A DNA stretch of 44,978 nucleotides from an uncultured Bacteroidota bacterium (GCA_903907885.1 CAIVPY010000214.1:1-44978); one strand, 5' to 3'; shown: positions 26,372 through 35,271, counted from the first letter of the stretch. A program made the numbers and translations. Notes: generated by a model not told the origin, from the letters alone.

Positions 26372-27145
26372 ATGAAAAAAAGCTTACTAATACTTTACCT
26401 TTTTTTAATTCTTGGGTTTTCAAACTTTGCCCAAACCACCGCTACCGACTTCAATGTAAATGATTGTAGTGGTGTCTCAAAACATTTATTTACCGAACTA
26501 GATGCAGGAAAAATAATCGTGCTTGCCATGGTTAATCCTTGTGCATCGTGTGTAAACCCAGCCAAAAACGCATTAAGTGTAGTTAAATCTTATGCCACTT
26601 CAAACCCTGGTAAAGTTGTGTATTACCTTGTTGATGATTATGGAAATACTACTTGCTCACAATTATTAAGTTGGGGAACATCTTATGGAATTACTGGCGT
26701 GGTTACCATTTCAGATGCGTTGGTAAATCAAGGTCAATATGGGGGAGCCGCTATGCCAAAAATTGTAGTAGTTGGTGGAACTAACCACACTGTTTATTTT
26801 AAACAAGACAATGCACTAAACACAACTAGTTTAACCAATGCCATTAACCAAGCAATAACCGCAAGTGGAAATGATGAGCTTGGTGCGGATTTTCAATTGT
26901 CATTATATCCAAACCCTAGTACCGACAAAATTTTTGTTTCTTATTTTCTTAAACACAATACCGACCTGAGTTTTGAAATTTATAATATGTTAGGCTCTAA
27001 AGTAAAAACAATGCTTCAAGACAATTTCGTGTCTGGCAAACATGAGTCAGTATTTGATTTAGTAGGACTTAGCAATGGTATTTATTTTCTTAAAATCAAT
27101 TCAGGTACAAACTCGCAAAACATACGATTTACTATTTCAAAATAA
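26372..27145 (+). CDS. T9SS-exported thioredoxin-like protein
   Basis: A 257-residue protein. The signal peptide ends near FSNFAQ. A thioredoxin-like domain spans about 25-165 with a CxxC-type pair in NPCASC (C57, C60) and a cis-Pro-like loop (GGAAMPKIVVVGG). A type IX secretion sorting domain (about 175-257) follows, with FQLSLYPNPSTDKIFV and the terminal NGIYFLKI. It should be exported and either released or attached to the cell surface. Thiol chemistry outside the cell is an inference from the CxxC. The barrel protein gene with two adjacent cysteines starts 15 bases later. Confidence 0.85.
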   Translation: MKKSLLILYLFLILGFSNFAQTTATDFNVNDCSGVSKHLFTELDAGKIIVLAMVNPCASCVNPAKNALSVVKSYATSNPGKVVYYLVDDYGNTTCSQLLSWGTSYGITGVVTISDALVNQGQYGGAAMPKIVVVGGTNHTVYFKQDNALNTTSLTNAINQAITASGNDELGADFQLSLYPNPSTDKIFVSYFLKHNTDLSFEIYNMLGSKVKTMLQDNFVSGKHESVFDLVGLSNGIYFLKINSGTNSQNIRFTISK

Positions 27146-27160
27146 TTTCTCAGATATTTT

Positions 27161-28189
27161 ATGAAACGTATTGTAATCATATTAATGTTGTTTAATATAA
27201 CATCAATTAATGGATATTCGCAAGGTTGTTGTTCTGGTGGAAGCGGAAGCCCAATGGTGGGTGGTGTTTCGATGGGTGTTTTGCAACAAGGTCAATTTGA
27301 TTTTGGTGAAAGTTTTCAGTATTTCAGTTCTGATAAATTTTATGCTGGTAGCTTAGACTCCTCGTCTGCCCTTGTTAAAGATATTAAAACCTCGTACTTA
27401 TATTCACGATTAGGTTATGGTATTACATCAAAACTCACTTTATATCTAGAAGCAGGATATTTTTTTCATAAAACCGAAACAGGTTTTGATACTGATAGAC
27501 CTGATTATATAAAGAAATCTTCAGGGTTGTCTGATATCATCATTTTTCCAAGATACAATGTGTATGATATAACTAATAGCAAAGCTCATACAGAATTAAC
27601 ACTAGGTTTAGGCTTAAAAATACCGATAGGAAACTACCACGATTCTACAACTGTTTATATTGACCCTACAAATGGTCAAAATTCTAAAACTGTTTCACCA
27701 CCTACTGTTCAAACGACTACAGGCTCAAACGATTTTATTTTTTATGGCTTTGCTTTGCGCGAATTCAAGAAAATAAAGTTAAAGGTTTTTGCAAATGTTA
27801 CCTACATAAACAAAGGGTACAATAGCATGGGTGAAAAGTTTGGCGACTATGCCAGTATTGGCTTGTTTGCGGGTAAAACATACTTTAAAAAATTGGGTGT
27901 TACCTGCCAATTAAAATATGAGTGGGTTGACAAAATGCAATTAAACCCAAACATTGACCTTAACGCACTTAAAATATCTATAGACCCTAATTCGAGTGGC
28001 AGTAAAAAACTATCCTTTGTGCCACAATTAAGTTATAGCTATAAATCAATTACACTATTCGGGTTATACGACATGCCTGTATATCAATATTTGAATGGTG
28101 TGCAAATAGGCTCAAAATACTTAGTAACTGTTGGGTTTACATATCGTTTTAAACCCACCAAGTTTTTGTGGAAAGTAAAAGAAAATTAA
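27161..28189 (+). CDS. Outer-membrane beta-barrel protein with CC motif at the mature N-terminus
   Basis: A 342-residue protein with signal peptide (ends NGYSQ) and a mature start GCCSGGSGSP (C23, C24). Regularly spaced amphipathic strands follow (YSRLGYGITSKLTLYLEAGY, ELTLGLGLKIPIG), and it ends near TVGFTYRFKP. The pattern is a barrel of roughly 12 strands, similar to predicted outer-membrane transporter-like proteins of Bacteroidota. It is co-directional and close to the thioredoxin-like gene, so its vicinal cysteines may be the partner thiols or a metal site. Specific transport substrate unknown. Confidence 0.8.
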   Translation: MKRIVIILMLFNITSINGYSQGCCSGGSGSPMVGGVSMGVLQQGQFDFGESFQYFSSDKFYAGSLDSSSALVKDIKTSYLYSRLGYGITSKLTLYLEAGYFFHKTETGFDTDRPDYIKKSSGLSDIIIFPRYNVYDITNSKAHTELTLGLGLKIPIGNYHDSTTVYIDPTNGQNSKTVSPPTVQTTTGSNDFIFYGFALREFKKIKLKVFANVTYINKGYNSMGEKFGDYASIGLFAGKTYFKKLGVTCQLKYEWVDKMQLNPNIDLNALKISIDPNSSGSKKLSFVPQLSYSYKSITLFGLYDMPVYQYLNGVQIGSKYLVTVGFTYRFKPTKFLWKVKEN

Positions 28190-28237
28190 AACTCCTTTAT
28201 AGTTGTTATATATCTCTCTATACCTTGTATCAGGTTT

Positions 28238-29119
28238 TTAATTAGTGGTTGACAACTCTTTTTTAATAGGTTTATCAGCCAACATGTGAAGCAATTCGCT
28301 TAGTTTACTTCTTAGCGCTGTTCGAGAAACGATTAAATCCACAAAACCATGTTCTAATAAAAACTCTGAGCTTTGAAAACCTTTAGGTAAATCTTTACCA
28401 ATGGTTTCTTTAATTACTCGCGGTCCAGCAAAACCAATTAAGGCTTCAGGCTCTGCAATATTTACATCGCCTAACATGGCAAAACTAGCCGTTACGCCTC
28501 CTGTGGTAGGATCGGTTAATAACGAAATATATGGTACACCTGCTTGAGCCAATAAAGCTAATTTAGCTGAAGTTTTAGCCATTTGCATTAAGCTAAAAGC
28601 TGCTTCCATCATTCTAGCTCCACCGCTTTTTGATATTACCATTACAGGTATTTTGTTCACTCTTCCATAATCAATAGCACGTGCTATTTTTTCTCCCATC
28701 ACACTCCCCATGCTACCACCAATAAAACCAAAATCCATACAAGCCACCACCAATTCTATATCTTCATCAATATTTCCAACAGCTACCCGCATGGCATCTG
28801 TCAAACCGCTTTTCTTCTGACTTTCTTCAAGCCTAATTTTATATGCCTTGGTATCTGTAAATTTTAAAGGGTCTGTGGGTGTAATATTTGAAAACAATTC
28901 GGTGTAATTACCATCACCAAATAACACTTGAAAATATTCTAAGGAGCCAATTTTATCATGGTAATTACAACTGATACACACATACATATTAGAAGCATGA
29001 TCCGAAGATAAAATAGCCTTTTTACATCGTGGACACTTGTGCCACAATCCATCAGGTACTGATTTTTTATCGGAAGTAGATGTTGTTATTCCTTCTATTT
29101 TACGTTTAAACCAACTCAT
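28238..29119 (-). CDS. accD: Acetyl-CoA carboxylase carboxyltransferase, beta subunit
   Basis: A 293-residue AccD that, with AccA, transfers CO2 from biotin to acetyl-CoA to make malonyl-CoA. The N-terminal zinc ribbon is complete (C29, C32, C48, C51). The crotonase-like domain has SGGARMMEAAFSLMQMAKTS, PTTGGVTASFAMLGD and GFAGPRVIKETIG. Length is normal. The gene lies upstream of no other acc gene here and stands before the aldolase terminator. Confidence 0.96.
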   Translation of the reverse strand: MSWFKRKIEGITTSTSDKKSVPDGLWHKCPRCKKAILSSDHASNMYVCISCNYHDKIGSLEYFQVLFGDGNYTELFSNITPTDPLKFTDTKAYKIRLEESQKKSGLTDAMRVAVGNIDEDIELVVACMDFGFIGGSMGSVMGEKIARAIDYGRVNKIPVMVISKSGGARMMEAAFSLMQMAKTSAKLALLAQAGVPYISLLTDPTTGGVTASFAMLGDVNIAEPEALIGFAGPRVIKETIGKDLPKGFQSSEFLLEHGFVDLIVSRTALRSKLSELLHMLADKPIKKELSTTN

Positions 29120-29174
29120 TTTAATTTGAAAATTTAAAGATTTGAAAATTTGTTAAATGCACTAAACACAAATA

Positions 29175-29215
29175 AAAATGAGATAATTTAAAGTGTTTTC
29201 AAATTATCTCATTTT
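29175..29215 (-). terminator. Intrinsic terminator after the aldolase gene
   Basis: A perfect 15-bp stem (AAAATGAGATAATTT and complement) with an 11-base loop. On the minus strand it is followed by a T run, 20 bases beyond the aldolase stop codon. Confidence 0.8.
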
Positions 29216-29234
29216 AAAATTATCAAATTGCTTT

Positions 29235-30299
29235 TTATGCGATTGTAATTGAATTATCTAAATAAACATCTTGGATAGCGTTTAATAAAGCTATGCCTTC
29301 ATTTACTGGTTTTTGAAATGCTTTACGTCCTGATATCAATCCTTGTCCGCCTGCGCGTTTGTTGATTACTGCTGTCATTACAGCTTCAGACATATCACTT
29401 GCACCTTTGCTCTCGCCACCTGAGTTTATTAAGCCTTGGCGACCCATATAGCAATTTGCTACTTGGTAACGAGCTAAATCAATTGGATGGTTTGATGAAA
29501 GTTCTGTATAAACCTTATCGTGAGTTTTACCAAAATTAATGGCTGTATAACCACCATTGTTTGTTGGCAGTTTTTGCTTGATGATATCTGCTTGGATGGT
29601 AACACCTAAATGATTAGCTTGACCTGTTAAATCGGCTGCTGTGTGATAATCAACACCATCTTTTTTGAATGAGTTGTTACGCAAATAACACCATAAAATG
29701 GTAGCCATACCCAACTCGTGTGCACGCTCAAAAGCGGCTGCTACTTCTTGTATTTGACGACCCGACTCATCTGATCCAAAATAAATGGTTGCACCCACTG
29801 CAGTAGCACCTAAGTTCCAAGCTTCATCTACAGAACCAAACATGATTTGGTCAAATTTATTAGGGTATGATAAAAATTCGTTATGGTTGATTTTTACAAT
29901 GAAAGGTATTTTATGGGCATATTTACGAGAGCAAGCCGCCAACACGCCATAAGTAGAAGCAACTGCGTTGCAACCACCTTCAATAGCCAATTTAATAATG
30001 TTTTCTGGATCGAAGAAAGCTGGGTTTGGTGCGAAAGAAGCACCTGCCGAATGCTCAATTCCTTGGTCAACAGGAAGAATTGAAACATAACCTGTATTAG
30101 CTAAACGACCAGTGCCATATAAAGCTCCAAGACTTCTTAATACTTGTGGTGAACGGTTTGTACCTGCAAAAACCCTATCAATAAAATCTGGCCCTGGCAA
30201 ATGCAAGCTGCTTTTTGAGATGGTTTTACACTCGTGATTTAATAATGATTCGGCTTTGTCGCCTAAAAGTTCTGCTGTTTTTGAAGTGGCTGAATTCAT
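29235..30299 (-). CDS. fbaB: Class I (DhnA-type) fructose-bisphosphate aldolase
   Basis: A 354-residue enzyme from the ATG at 30299. The upstream frame extension overlaps the radical SAM gene and is not used. It cleaves or forms fructose 1,6-bisphosphate through a Schiff base. The alpha/beta barrel shows STGYVSILPVDQG-like sequence (SILPVDQGIEHSAG), FIVKINHNE, ATAVGATIYFGS and ADIIKQKLPT, whose first Lys is the likely Schiff-base residue by analogy with archaeal-type aldolases. Later come NSGGESKGASD and GLISGRKAFQKP. A TAAGTTTG box lies 18 bases before the start. Confidence 0.93.
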   Translation of the reverse strand: MNSATSKTAELLGDKAESLLNHECKTISKSSLHLPGPDFIDRVFAGTNRSPQVLRSLGALYGTGRLANTGYVSILPVDQGIEHSAGASFAPNPAFFDPENIIKLAIEGGCNAVASTYGVLAACSRKYAHKIPFIVKINHNEFLSYPNKFDQIMFGSVDEAWNLGATAVGATIYFGSDESGRQIQEVAAAFERAHELGMATILWCYLRNNSFKKDGVDYHTAADLTGQANHLGVTIQADIIKQKLPTNNGGYTAINFGKTHDKVYTELSSNHPIDLARYQVANCYMGRQGLINSGGESKGASDMSEAVMTAVINKRAGGQGLISGRKAFQKPVNEGIALLNAIQDVYLDNSITIA

Positions 30300-30317
30300 A
30301 ATTATAAAAAATTTCGA

Positions 30318-30325
30318 CAAACTTA
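30318..30325 (-). promoter_or_regulatory. -7 box (TAAGTTTG) for the aldolase gene
   Basis: This fits TAnnTTTG on the minus strand, 18 bases before the ATG at 30299. Confidence 0.5.
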
Positions 30326-30396
30326 CACTTTTTTGGCAAAGTGAGAAGCTTTTATGAATTTTCTTAGTTTTGAATAGTTTGTATGAAATTCGTCTA

Positions 30397-31419
30397 TTAC
30401 GCTCCCCACACTTTTGTTCCTTCTGTACAATTAGTGCAGATATCAATTTCTTTGCGGCTTTTAAGTATGGCTTGTCTAAAATTATTATATTGTTTGCCTT
30501 TCCATACATCAGTAAAATGTTGGTTACTAACATCGCCAAAACGGTGTGTGGCATCTTTGTCAAAACAGCAAGGCACAACCAAACCGTCCCAAGTAATAAC
30601 ACTTCCTCGCCACATTCGCCAACATTGGTTTAATAGTTTGTTTTTTATTTCGTAGCCATTTTCGGTTTTGCGATAACGAGCTAAATCTTCGTTTTTTGGT
30701 ATAAAATTATCGCTGGTTTTATAGTCATAAATTTGAGCCGTTTTTATACCCAATTCATCAACCCCAATTTGTTTGGCCAATTTTTTTATTTCGGGAAGTT
30801 GATGCTCGTTATGCTTAAATACAATAAACTGCCAAATGATATGAGGTGTGGTTTTATTTAACTTTTTTTTCCAATACAATAACCTTTCAGTGCCTTCAAT
30901 TACCTTTTCTACATTACCGCCAATTCTATACTTGCCATAGGTTTCTTGCGTTGTACCATCAATTGAAATAATTAGCCTATCAAGCCCACTTTCTATGGTT
31001 GCTTTTGCCATTTCATCTGTAAAATAATGGGCATTGCTGCTAGTAGCAGTGTAAATATTTTTTGAAGCGGCATATTTTACAAACTCTAAAAACTGCTTAT
31101 TTAAAAAGGGCTCACCTTGAAAATACAAAATTAACCAAATCAAATCCTCGTGTATTTCGTCTATGGTTTTCTTGTATAATTCTAAATCAAGCATCCCCGT
31201 GTTGCGAGTAAACTCACGCAATCCGCTCGGACATTGAGGACAACGCAAATTGCAACTTGTTGTTGGCTCAATCTCCATGCTCAATGGCATACCCCATTGA
31301 ATGGGCTTTTTAATGGTTTTAGAAATGTAGTAGCTGCTAAACAATTTGATGGCATTGAAAATACGCCTATTGTTTAGCTTTGATAATACATTGATGCCGT
31401 CTCTTATGTTTCTATTCAT
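30397..31419 (-). CDS. Radical SAM protein with SPASM-type C-terminal cysteines
   Basis: A 340-residue protein from the ATG at 31419. A TTG four codons upstream sits inside a promoter box. The radical SAM cluster motif is CNLRCPQC (C56, C60, C63), followed by GEPFLN and LIISIDGTTQETYGKYRIGG typical of SPASM-associated enzymes. The C-terminus has CW, VVPCCFDKDA and IDICTNC, a plausible auxiliary Fe-S cluster set. SPASM proteins often modify peptides or proteins, but no precursor peptide gene is seen nearby. In Bacteroidota this type is a widely conserved orphan. The substrate is unknown. Confidence 0.85.
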   Translation of the reverse strand: MNRNIRDGINVLSKLNNRRIFNAIKLFSSYYISKTIKKPIQWGMPLSMEIEPTTSCNLRCPQCPSGLREFTRNTGMLDLELYKKTIDEIHEDLIWLILYFQGEPFLNKQFLEFVKYAASKNIYTATSSNAHYFTDEMAKATIESGLDRLIISIDGTTQETYGKYRIGGNVEKVIEGTERLLYWKKKLNKTTPHIIWQFIVFKHNEHQLPEIKKLAKQIGVDELGIKTAQIYDYKTSDNFIPKNEDLARYRKTENGYEIKNKLLNQCWRMWRGSVITWDGLVVPCCFDKDATHRFGDVSNQHFTDVWKGKQYNNFRQAILKSRKEIDICTNCTEGTKVWGA

Positions 31420-31428
31420 GAAGCGAGG

Positions 31429-31436
31429 CAAACATA
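31429..31436 (-). promoter_or_regulatory. -7 box (TATGTTTG) for the radical SAM gene
   Basis: This fits TAnnTTTG on the minus strand, ending 9 bases before the ATG at 31419 and overlapping the alternative TTG. Confidence 0.5.
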
Positions 31437-31466
31437 CAAGATGTATTGAATTTAGTTAAAGAATTA

Positions 31467-32423
31467 TTATGCTTTTCTTGAAATGGCTTTCAATGCTGCA
31501 TCAACAATGTTGCTTTTGTCTAAACCATATTTTACCATCAATTCGTCAGGTGTTCCACTTTCACCAAAACTGTCGTTTACTGCCACATATTCGATTGGTG
31601 CTGGATAATTCAGGGCTAATACTTGGGCAACACTATCTCCCAATCCACCATTCATTTGGTGCTCTTCGGCAGTTACCACACAGCGTGTTTTTCTAACTGA
31701 ATTCAAAATAGCATCTACATCTAGTGGCTTGATGGTATGAATGTTTATCACTTCAGCACTGATGCCTTTTTTCGCTAGAATATGACCTGCTTCGATAGCT
31801 TTCCATACAAGATGACCAGTTGCAAAAATCGAAACATCTGTACCCTCGCTTAGCATTAAAGCTTTGCCAATTTCAAATTTGGCATTGGCATCAGTAAAAT
31901 TTGGAACTGCTGGGCGACCAAATCTTAAATACACAGGTCCGTTTAATTCAGCAATGGCAAGGGTTGCTGCTTTGGTTTGGTTAAAATCGCAAGGGTTTAT
32001 TACTGTCATGCCCGGAAGCATTTTCATCATCCCAATGTCCTCTAAAATTTGATGCGTGGCACCATCTTCACCTAAGGTTATACCCGCATGTGAAGCACAA
32101 ATTTTCACGTTCTTTCCGCTATAAGCAATCGATTGACGTATTTGATCATACACGCGACCTGTACTAAAATTGGCAAATGTGCCTGTAAAAGGAATCCATC
32201 CACCAATGGTCAAACCTGCGGCAATACCCATCATATTGGCCTCGGCAATACCCACTTGGAAAAATCTTTCGGGAAAATCTTTTTTGAAAGCATCCATTTT
32301 TAATGACCCAATTAGGTCGGCACAAAGCGCTACTGTTCTAGGGTTAGATTTACCCAGTTCGTGTAAGCCTTCTCCAAATCCACTACGCGTATCTTTAACA
32401 TTTTGTATCTCAAAAGTTTTCAT
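31467..32423 (-). CDS. Transketolase, C-terminal subunit
   Basis: A 318-residue protein that covers the pyrimidine-binding and C-terminal domains of transketolase, from FGEGLHELGKSNPRTVALCADL through ICASHAGITLGEDGATHQ, YLRFGRPAVP and VTAEEHQMNGGLGDSVAQVL. It needs the separate N-terminal subunit (33850-34695) to make a full enzyme for the non-oxidative pentose phosphate pathway. Two-gene transketolases are known in Bacteroidota. A VWA-protein gene lies between the two halves, 18 bases upstream of this one, all on the minus strand. Confidence 0.92.
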   Translation of the reverse strand: MKTFEIQNVKDTRSGFGEGLHELGKSNPRTVALCADLIGSLKMDAFKKDFPERFFQVGIAEANMMGIAAGLTIGGWIPFTGTFANFSTGRVYDQIRQSIAYSGKNVKICASHAGITLGEDGATHQILEDIGMMKMLPGMTVINPCDFNQTKAATLAIAELNGPVYLRFGRPAVPNFTDANAKFEIGKALMLSEGTDVSIFATGHLVWKAIEAGHILAKKGISAEVINIHTIKPLDVDAILNSVRKTRCVVTAEEHQMNGGLGDSVAQVLALNYPAPIEYVAVNDSFGESGTPDELMVKYGLDKSNIVDAALKAISRKA

Positions 32424-32441
32424 ATAAGGTGTATTCTATTT

Positions 32442-33836
32442 TTAATAAAAAGTAATATTTGTTGCAACTCCAGAGCTGATTTTAAATTGTCTTTCAAAAG
32501 TATTATTGGTTCGGGTAGCACCTTTGGCTCTGTATATAATTTTATAATCTCCAGGTTGGATTACTATAGTGTGTTTTCTGCTTTCAACCGGAAGTTTACA
32601 AACCCATACCATTTCGTTTCGTACCATTTGATACACATCAGCATAATAGTCGGCAAGGTTATAGTTCAAAACCAATTTGCCGGGCTGAGGAATTTGCATG
32701 GTAGTTACAGTACTCTGATCAACTGAAACATCTTTAAAAAGTAAACGTGGCAATGTTAAAACCTCAATATCATATTTACCTACAATATATTTTTCTTTAT
32801 AGTTTGCATCTTGAACATGAAGTGTTTTGTAATCACCTGCTTTACGGGTAATAAATTGTAATTTATCATATTGTGTTAAACCGTCCACCCTAAGCATTAA
32901 CTCTCCTTGGGGAGCATCAACTGCAATAGTGGTATGTTTACCAGGAGTCATGCTAATGTTTTCTTTTACTACAGGGGGAATGGTGTGAACCACCATTCGA
33001 TATTTGTAAATTGGGTCTAATTGAACGGTATCTGGGTTACCGCGTTCATTAATGGTATGCATATAATTATACATCAGTTGCTTGGTGTCCATGTCATAAA
33101 AACTCATGTTCACATTGCTTTCTGTTGGTTTACTATACACATCAAGTAGATTGACTGTGGCTGTTGTATTGTTTAATGCTTGTGAGATAACCACATTTAA
33201 TACGGTATTAAAATCTTCTTCTGTGTTAGCATCGTAGTACCTTCCCACACATTCAAAAGCTTTTCTAAAGTCTTCGGTAGAACCAAGCCCAATAATAAAG
33301 GGTTTTAACACAATCCCTTGGCTTTGCAATGCTTCAGACACAGCACAAGGGTCGCCTGCACACTCTTCAATACCATCAGTAATTAATACAATAACATTTC
33401 TAGTGTAAGGTTCTTTAGGAAAATCGTAAGCTGCTTGTTGCAATGAATAAGCAATCAAAGTTGTTCCTTTAGGAGTAATAGAAGCTATTTTTTTCTTAAT
33501 CTCAGCGTGATTTTTTTCTTTAAAAGGCACTTCAAGTCTGGTGTCGCGGCAATCTCTTTTTTGTGGTGGGCTGGTATGACCATAAACTCGCAATGCTATT
33601 TCTACATTTTTTGCCTTCTCTAAGCTATCAACAATTTTAGTAAGAAGCTTTTTTGCCACATTAATCCTAAAATCATTATCCATTCGCGCATACATACTAC
33701 CCGATCCATCCAACAAAAACAAAATGCGTGTTTTAATGGGGTGCATCGCCTGCTGTGCCGATGTTCTGAAACCGATTAATGTCAGAAGCAAGCAAGCAAT
33801 AAAACTTAACTTATTGAACTTAGTAATGTGTGTCAA
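32442..33836 (-). CDS. Exported VWA-domain protein
   Basis: A 464-residue protein if translation begins at the TTG at 33836, 13 bases after the transketolase N-subunit stop. An upstream in-frame ATG at 33923 lies inside that gene. With the TTG start the signal peptide (FIACLLLTLIGFRTSAQQ) is properly placed. The von Willebrand A domain has the metal motif LLDGSGS (D43, S45, S47), the Thr region (PKGTTLIAYS) and LITDGIEECAGDPC. The last 220 residues are beta-rich, Ig-like repeats with no family assigned. VWA domains usually bind protein partners through a metal ion. The protein should be periplasmic or on the cell surface, which is odd beside two cytosolic transketolase genes. Confidence 0.8.
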   Translation of the reverse strand: MTHITKFNKLSFIACLLLTLIGFRTSAQQAMHPIKTRILFLLDGSGSMYARMDNDFRINVAKKLLTKIVDSLEKAKNVEIALRVYGHTSPPQKRDCRDTRLEVPFKEKNHAEIKKKIASITPKGTTLIAYSLQQAAYDFPKEPYTRNVIVLITDGIEECAGDPCAVSEALQSQGIVLKPFIIGLGSTEDFRKAFECVGRYYDANTEEDFNTVLNVVISQALNNTTATVNLLDVYSKPTESNVNMSFYDMDTKQLMYNYMHTINERGNPDTVQLDPIYKYRMVVHTIPPVVKENISMTPGKHTTIAVDAPQGELMLRVDGLTQYDKLQFITRKAGDYKTLHVQDANYKEKYIVGKYDIEVLTLPRLLFKDVSVDQSTVTTMQIPQPGKLVLNYNLADYYADVYQMVRNEMVWVCKLPVESRKHTIVIQPGDYKIIYRAKGATRTNNTFERQFKISSGVATNITFY

Positions 33837-33849
33837 TGGTTTTGTAATA

Positions 33850-34695
33850 TTAATAATCTCCCAAACTTGATGGCAGTTGAGATAAGGCTTTTTCCAGTTC
33901 AGCATCATTGGGTGCAACCCCATGCCATTTGTGACTTCCCATCATAAAATCAATAGGGTAACCCATTTCTGTTTTCATGATGATGAATATTGGTTGCCCA
34001 TGACCAGTTTGCCTTTTAGCTCTTTCCATTACATCAATAATTTCCGGAAAACTATGACCATTCATTTTATAAACTTTCCAACCAAAAGCAGTTAGTTTTG
34101 CTTCAATATCCTCGCCTATCCCCATTACATTCTGGGTTGATCCGTCAATTTGTTGGCCGTTATAATCTATAGTAACTATTAAATTATCAACCTTATTGTG
34201 AGCAGCATACATGAATGCTTCCCAGTTTTGACCTTCTTCAATCTCTCCGTCACCCATTAAGGCATACACAATTTTATCATCGTTGTTTAGCTTTTTAGCC
34301 AATGCTGCGCCAATAGCAACAGAAACCCCTTGACCTAATGAGCCCGATGCTATTCGCACACCAGGCAAATGCTCGTGTGTGGTTGGGTGACCTTGTAAGC
34401 GGGTATTTAGCCTGCGAAATGTCTTTAGCTCACTTATGGGAAAATACCCAGAGCGAGCTAAAACACTATAAAATACTGGTGAAATATGTCCGTTTGAAAG
34501 AAAGAAAACATCTTCATTGGTGCCATCCATTTTAAAATTAGTATTGTGCTCCATAATATGGAAATACAAAGCTGTTAAAAAGTCTGCACAACCTAATGAA
34601 CCTCCAGGGTGACCCGATTTACAACCATGAACCATACGAAGAACGTCTCTGCGAACCTGTGTTGAAGTGTGTTGAAGTGGTTTCGTATCAATCAT
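33850..34695 (-). CDS. Transketolase, N-terminal subunit
   Basis: A 281-residue protein with the thiamine-diphosphate-binding domain: VHGCKSGHPGGSLGCADF, SNGHISPVFY, GSLGQGVSVAIGAA and the ThDP/Mg motif in ALMGDGEIEEGQNWEAFMYA. It pairs with the C-terminal subunit two genes downstream. It is separated by 3 bases from the upstream lipoprotein gene, giving the minus-strand order lipoprotein, N-subunit, VWA protein, C-subunit. Confidence 0.92.
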   Translation of the reverse strand: MIDTKPLQHTSTQVRRDVLRMVHGCKSGHPGGSLGCADFLTALYFHIMEHNTNFKMDGTNEDVFFLSNGHISPVFYSVLARSGYFPISELKTFRRLNTRLQGHPTTHEHLPGVRIASGSLGQGVSVAIGAALAKKLNNDDKIVYALMGDGEIEEGQNWEAFMYAAHNKVDNLIVTIDYNGQQIDGSTQNVMGIGEDIEAKLTAFGWKVYKMNGHSFPEIIDVMERAKRQTGHGQPIFIIMKTEMGYPIDFMMGSHKWHGVAPNDAELEKALSQLPSSLGDY

Positions 34696-34698
34696 TTT

Positions 34699-35271
34699 TT
34701 ATTTCAAATAATCTAGTAAGAAAAATATTAAGCCTATTACGAAAATCAATCCTCCAATGCCACCTACTGTAACTCCTAATCCACCCAAAGCAAAGGTTAA
34801 AACTGCACCTACTAAAATTATTATTAAACCAGCAATCATCCATTTCACTCCATCAATTTCTAATTGTGTTTTAGTGGTGTCTTGCTTATCAAGTTTGTTG
34901 CTTGGTTTGCTGGTTTGTTCTTTTACAATCGTGTTAATTTTATTGATTTTTTTTACCAATGATTTATTTATAGAGTGTGTGTTTGTTGTTTTCACAGTTT
35001 GTGCCAAAATGCTTGCCACTTCTTCTAAGTGTGTATTTGCAGAAACCACCACATTTTTAGTTTCAATTGATGCTAGCAAATATTTACTTGCTTGCACATT
35101 GCTTCTATATGTTTTTGAAGCAATCTCATTTACTTTAATTGATGTTTTTTTAACTATTTCTTGCTTAGGGCTATCTGATTTTACCCGGCTCAAATACGAA
35201 TACCTTTGTGAGCAAGAACTGATACCTAATGTGATGATGAGTGCCAACAAGGCAAGGTTTATTTTTTTCAT
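34699..35271 (-). CDS. Lipoprotein with two C-terminal membrane helices
   Basis: A 190-residue protein with lipoprotein signal (ITLGISSC, Cys about 20), a Ser/Lys/Thr-rich extended region of about 120 residues (SKTYRSNVQASKYLLASIET, KINKINTIVKEQTSKPS) and then two glycine-rich hydrophobic helices at the end (MIAGLIIILVGAVLTFALGG and VGGIGGLIFVIGLIFFLL). A lipid anchor plus a two-helix hairpin is an uncommon combination. The tail may sit in the inner membrane while the linker crosses the periplasm, which is an inference. No family recognised. It begins the transketolase/VWA gene run. Confidence 0.75.
   Translation of the reverse strand: MKKINLALLALIITLGISSCSQRYSYLSRVKSDSPKQEIVKKTSIKVNEIASKTYRSNVQASKYLLASIETKNVVVSANTHLEEVASILAQTVKTTNTHSINKSLVKKINKINTIVKEQTSKPSNKLDKQDTTKTQLEIDGVKWMIAGLIIILVGAVLTFALGGLGVTVGGIGGLIFVIGLIFFLLDYLK

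Noticed and set aside
30300..30602. 101-codon extension of the aldolase
   Set aside because: It overlaps the radical SAM gene on the same strand. The aldolase is complete from 30299 and has a promoter box at 30318-30325.
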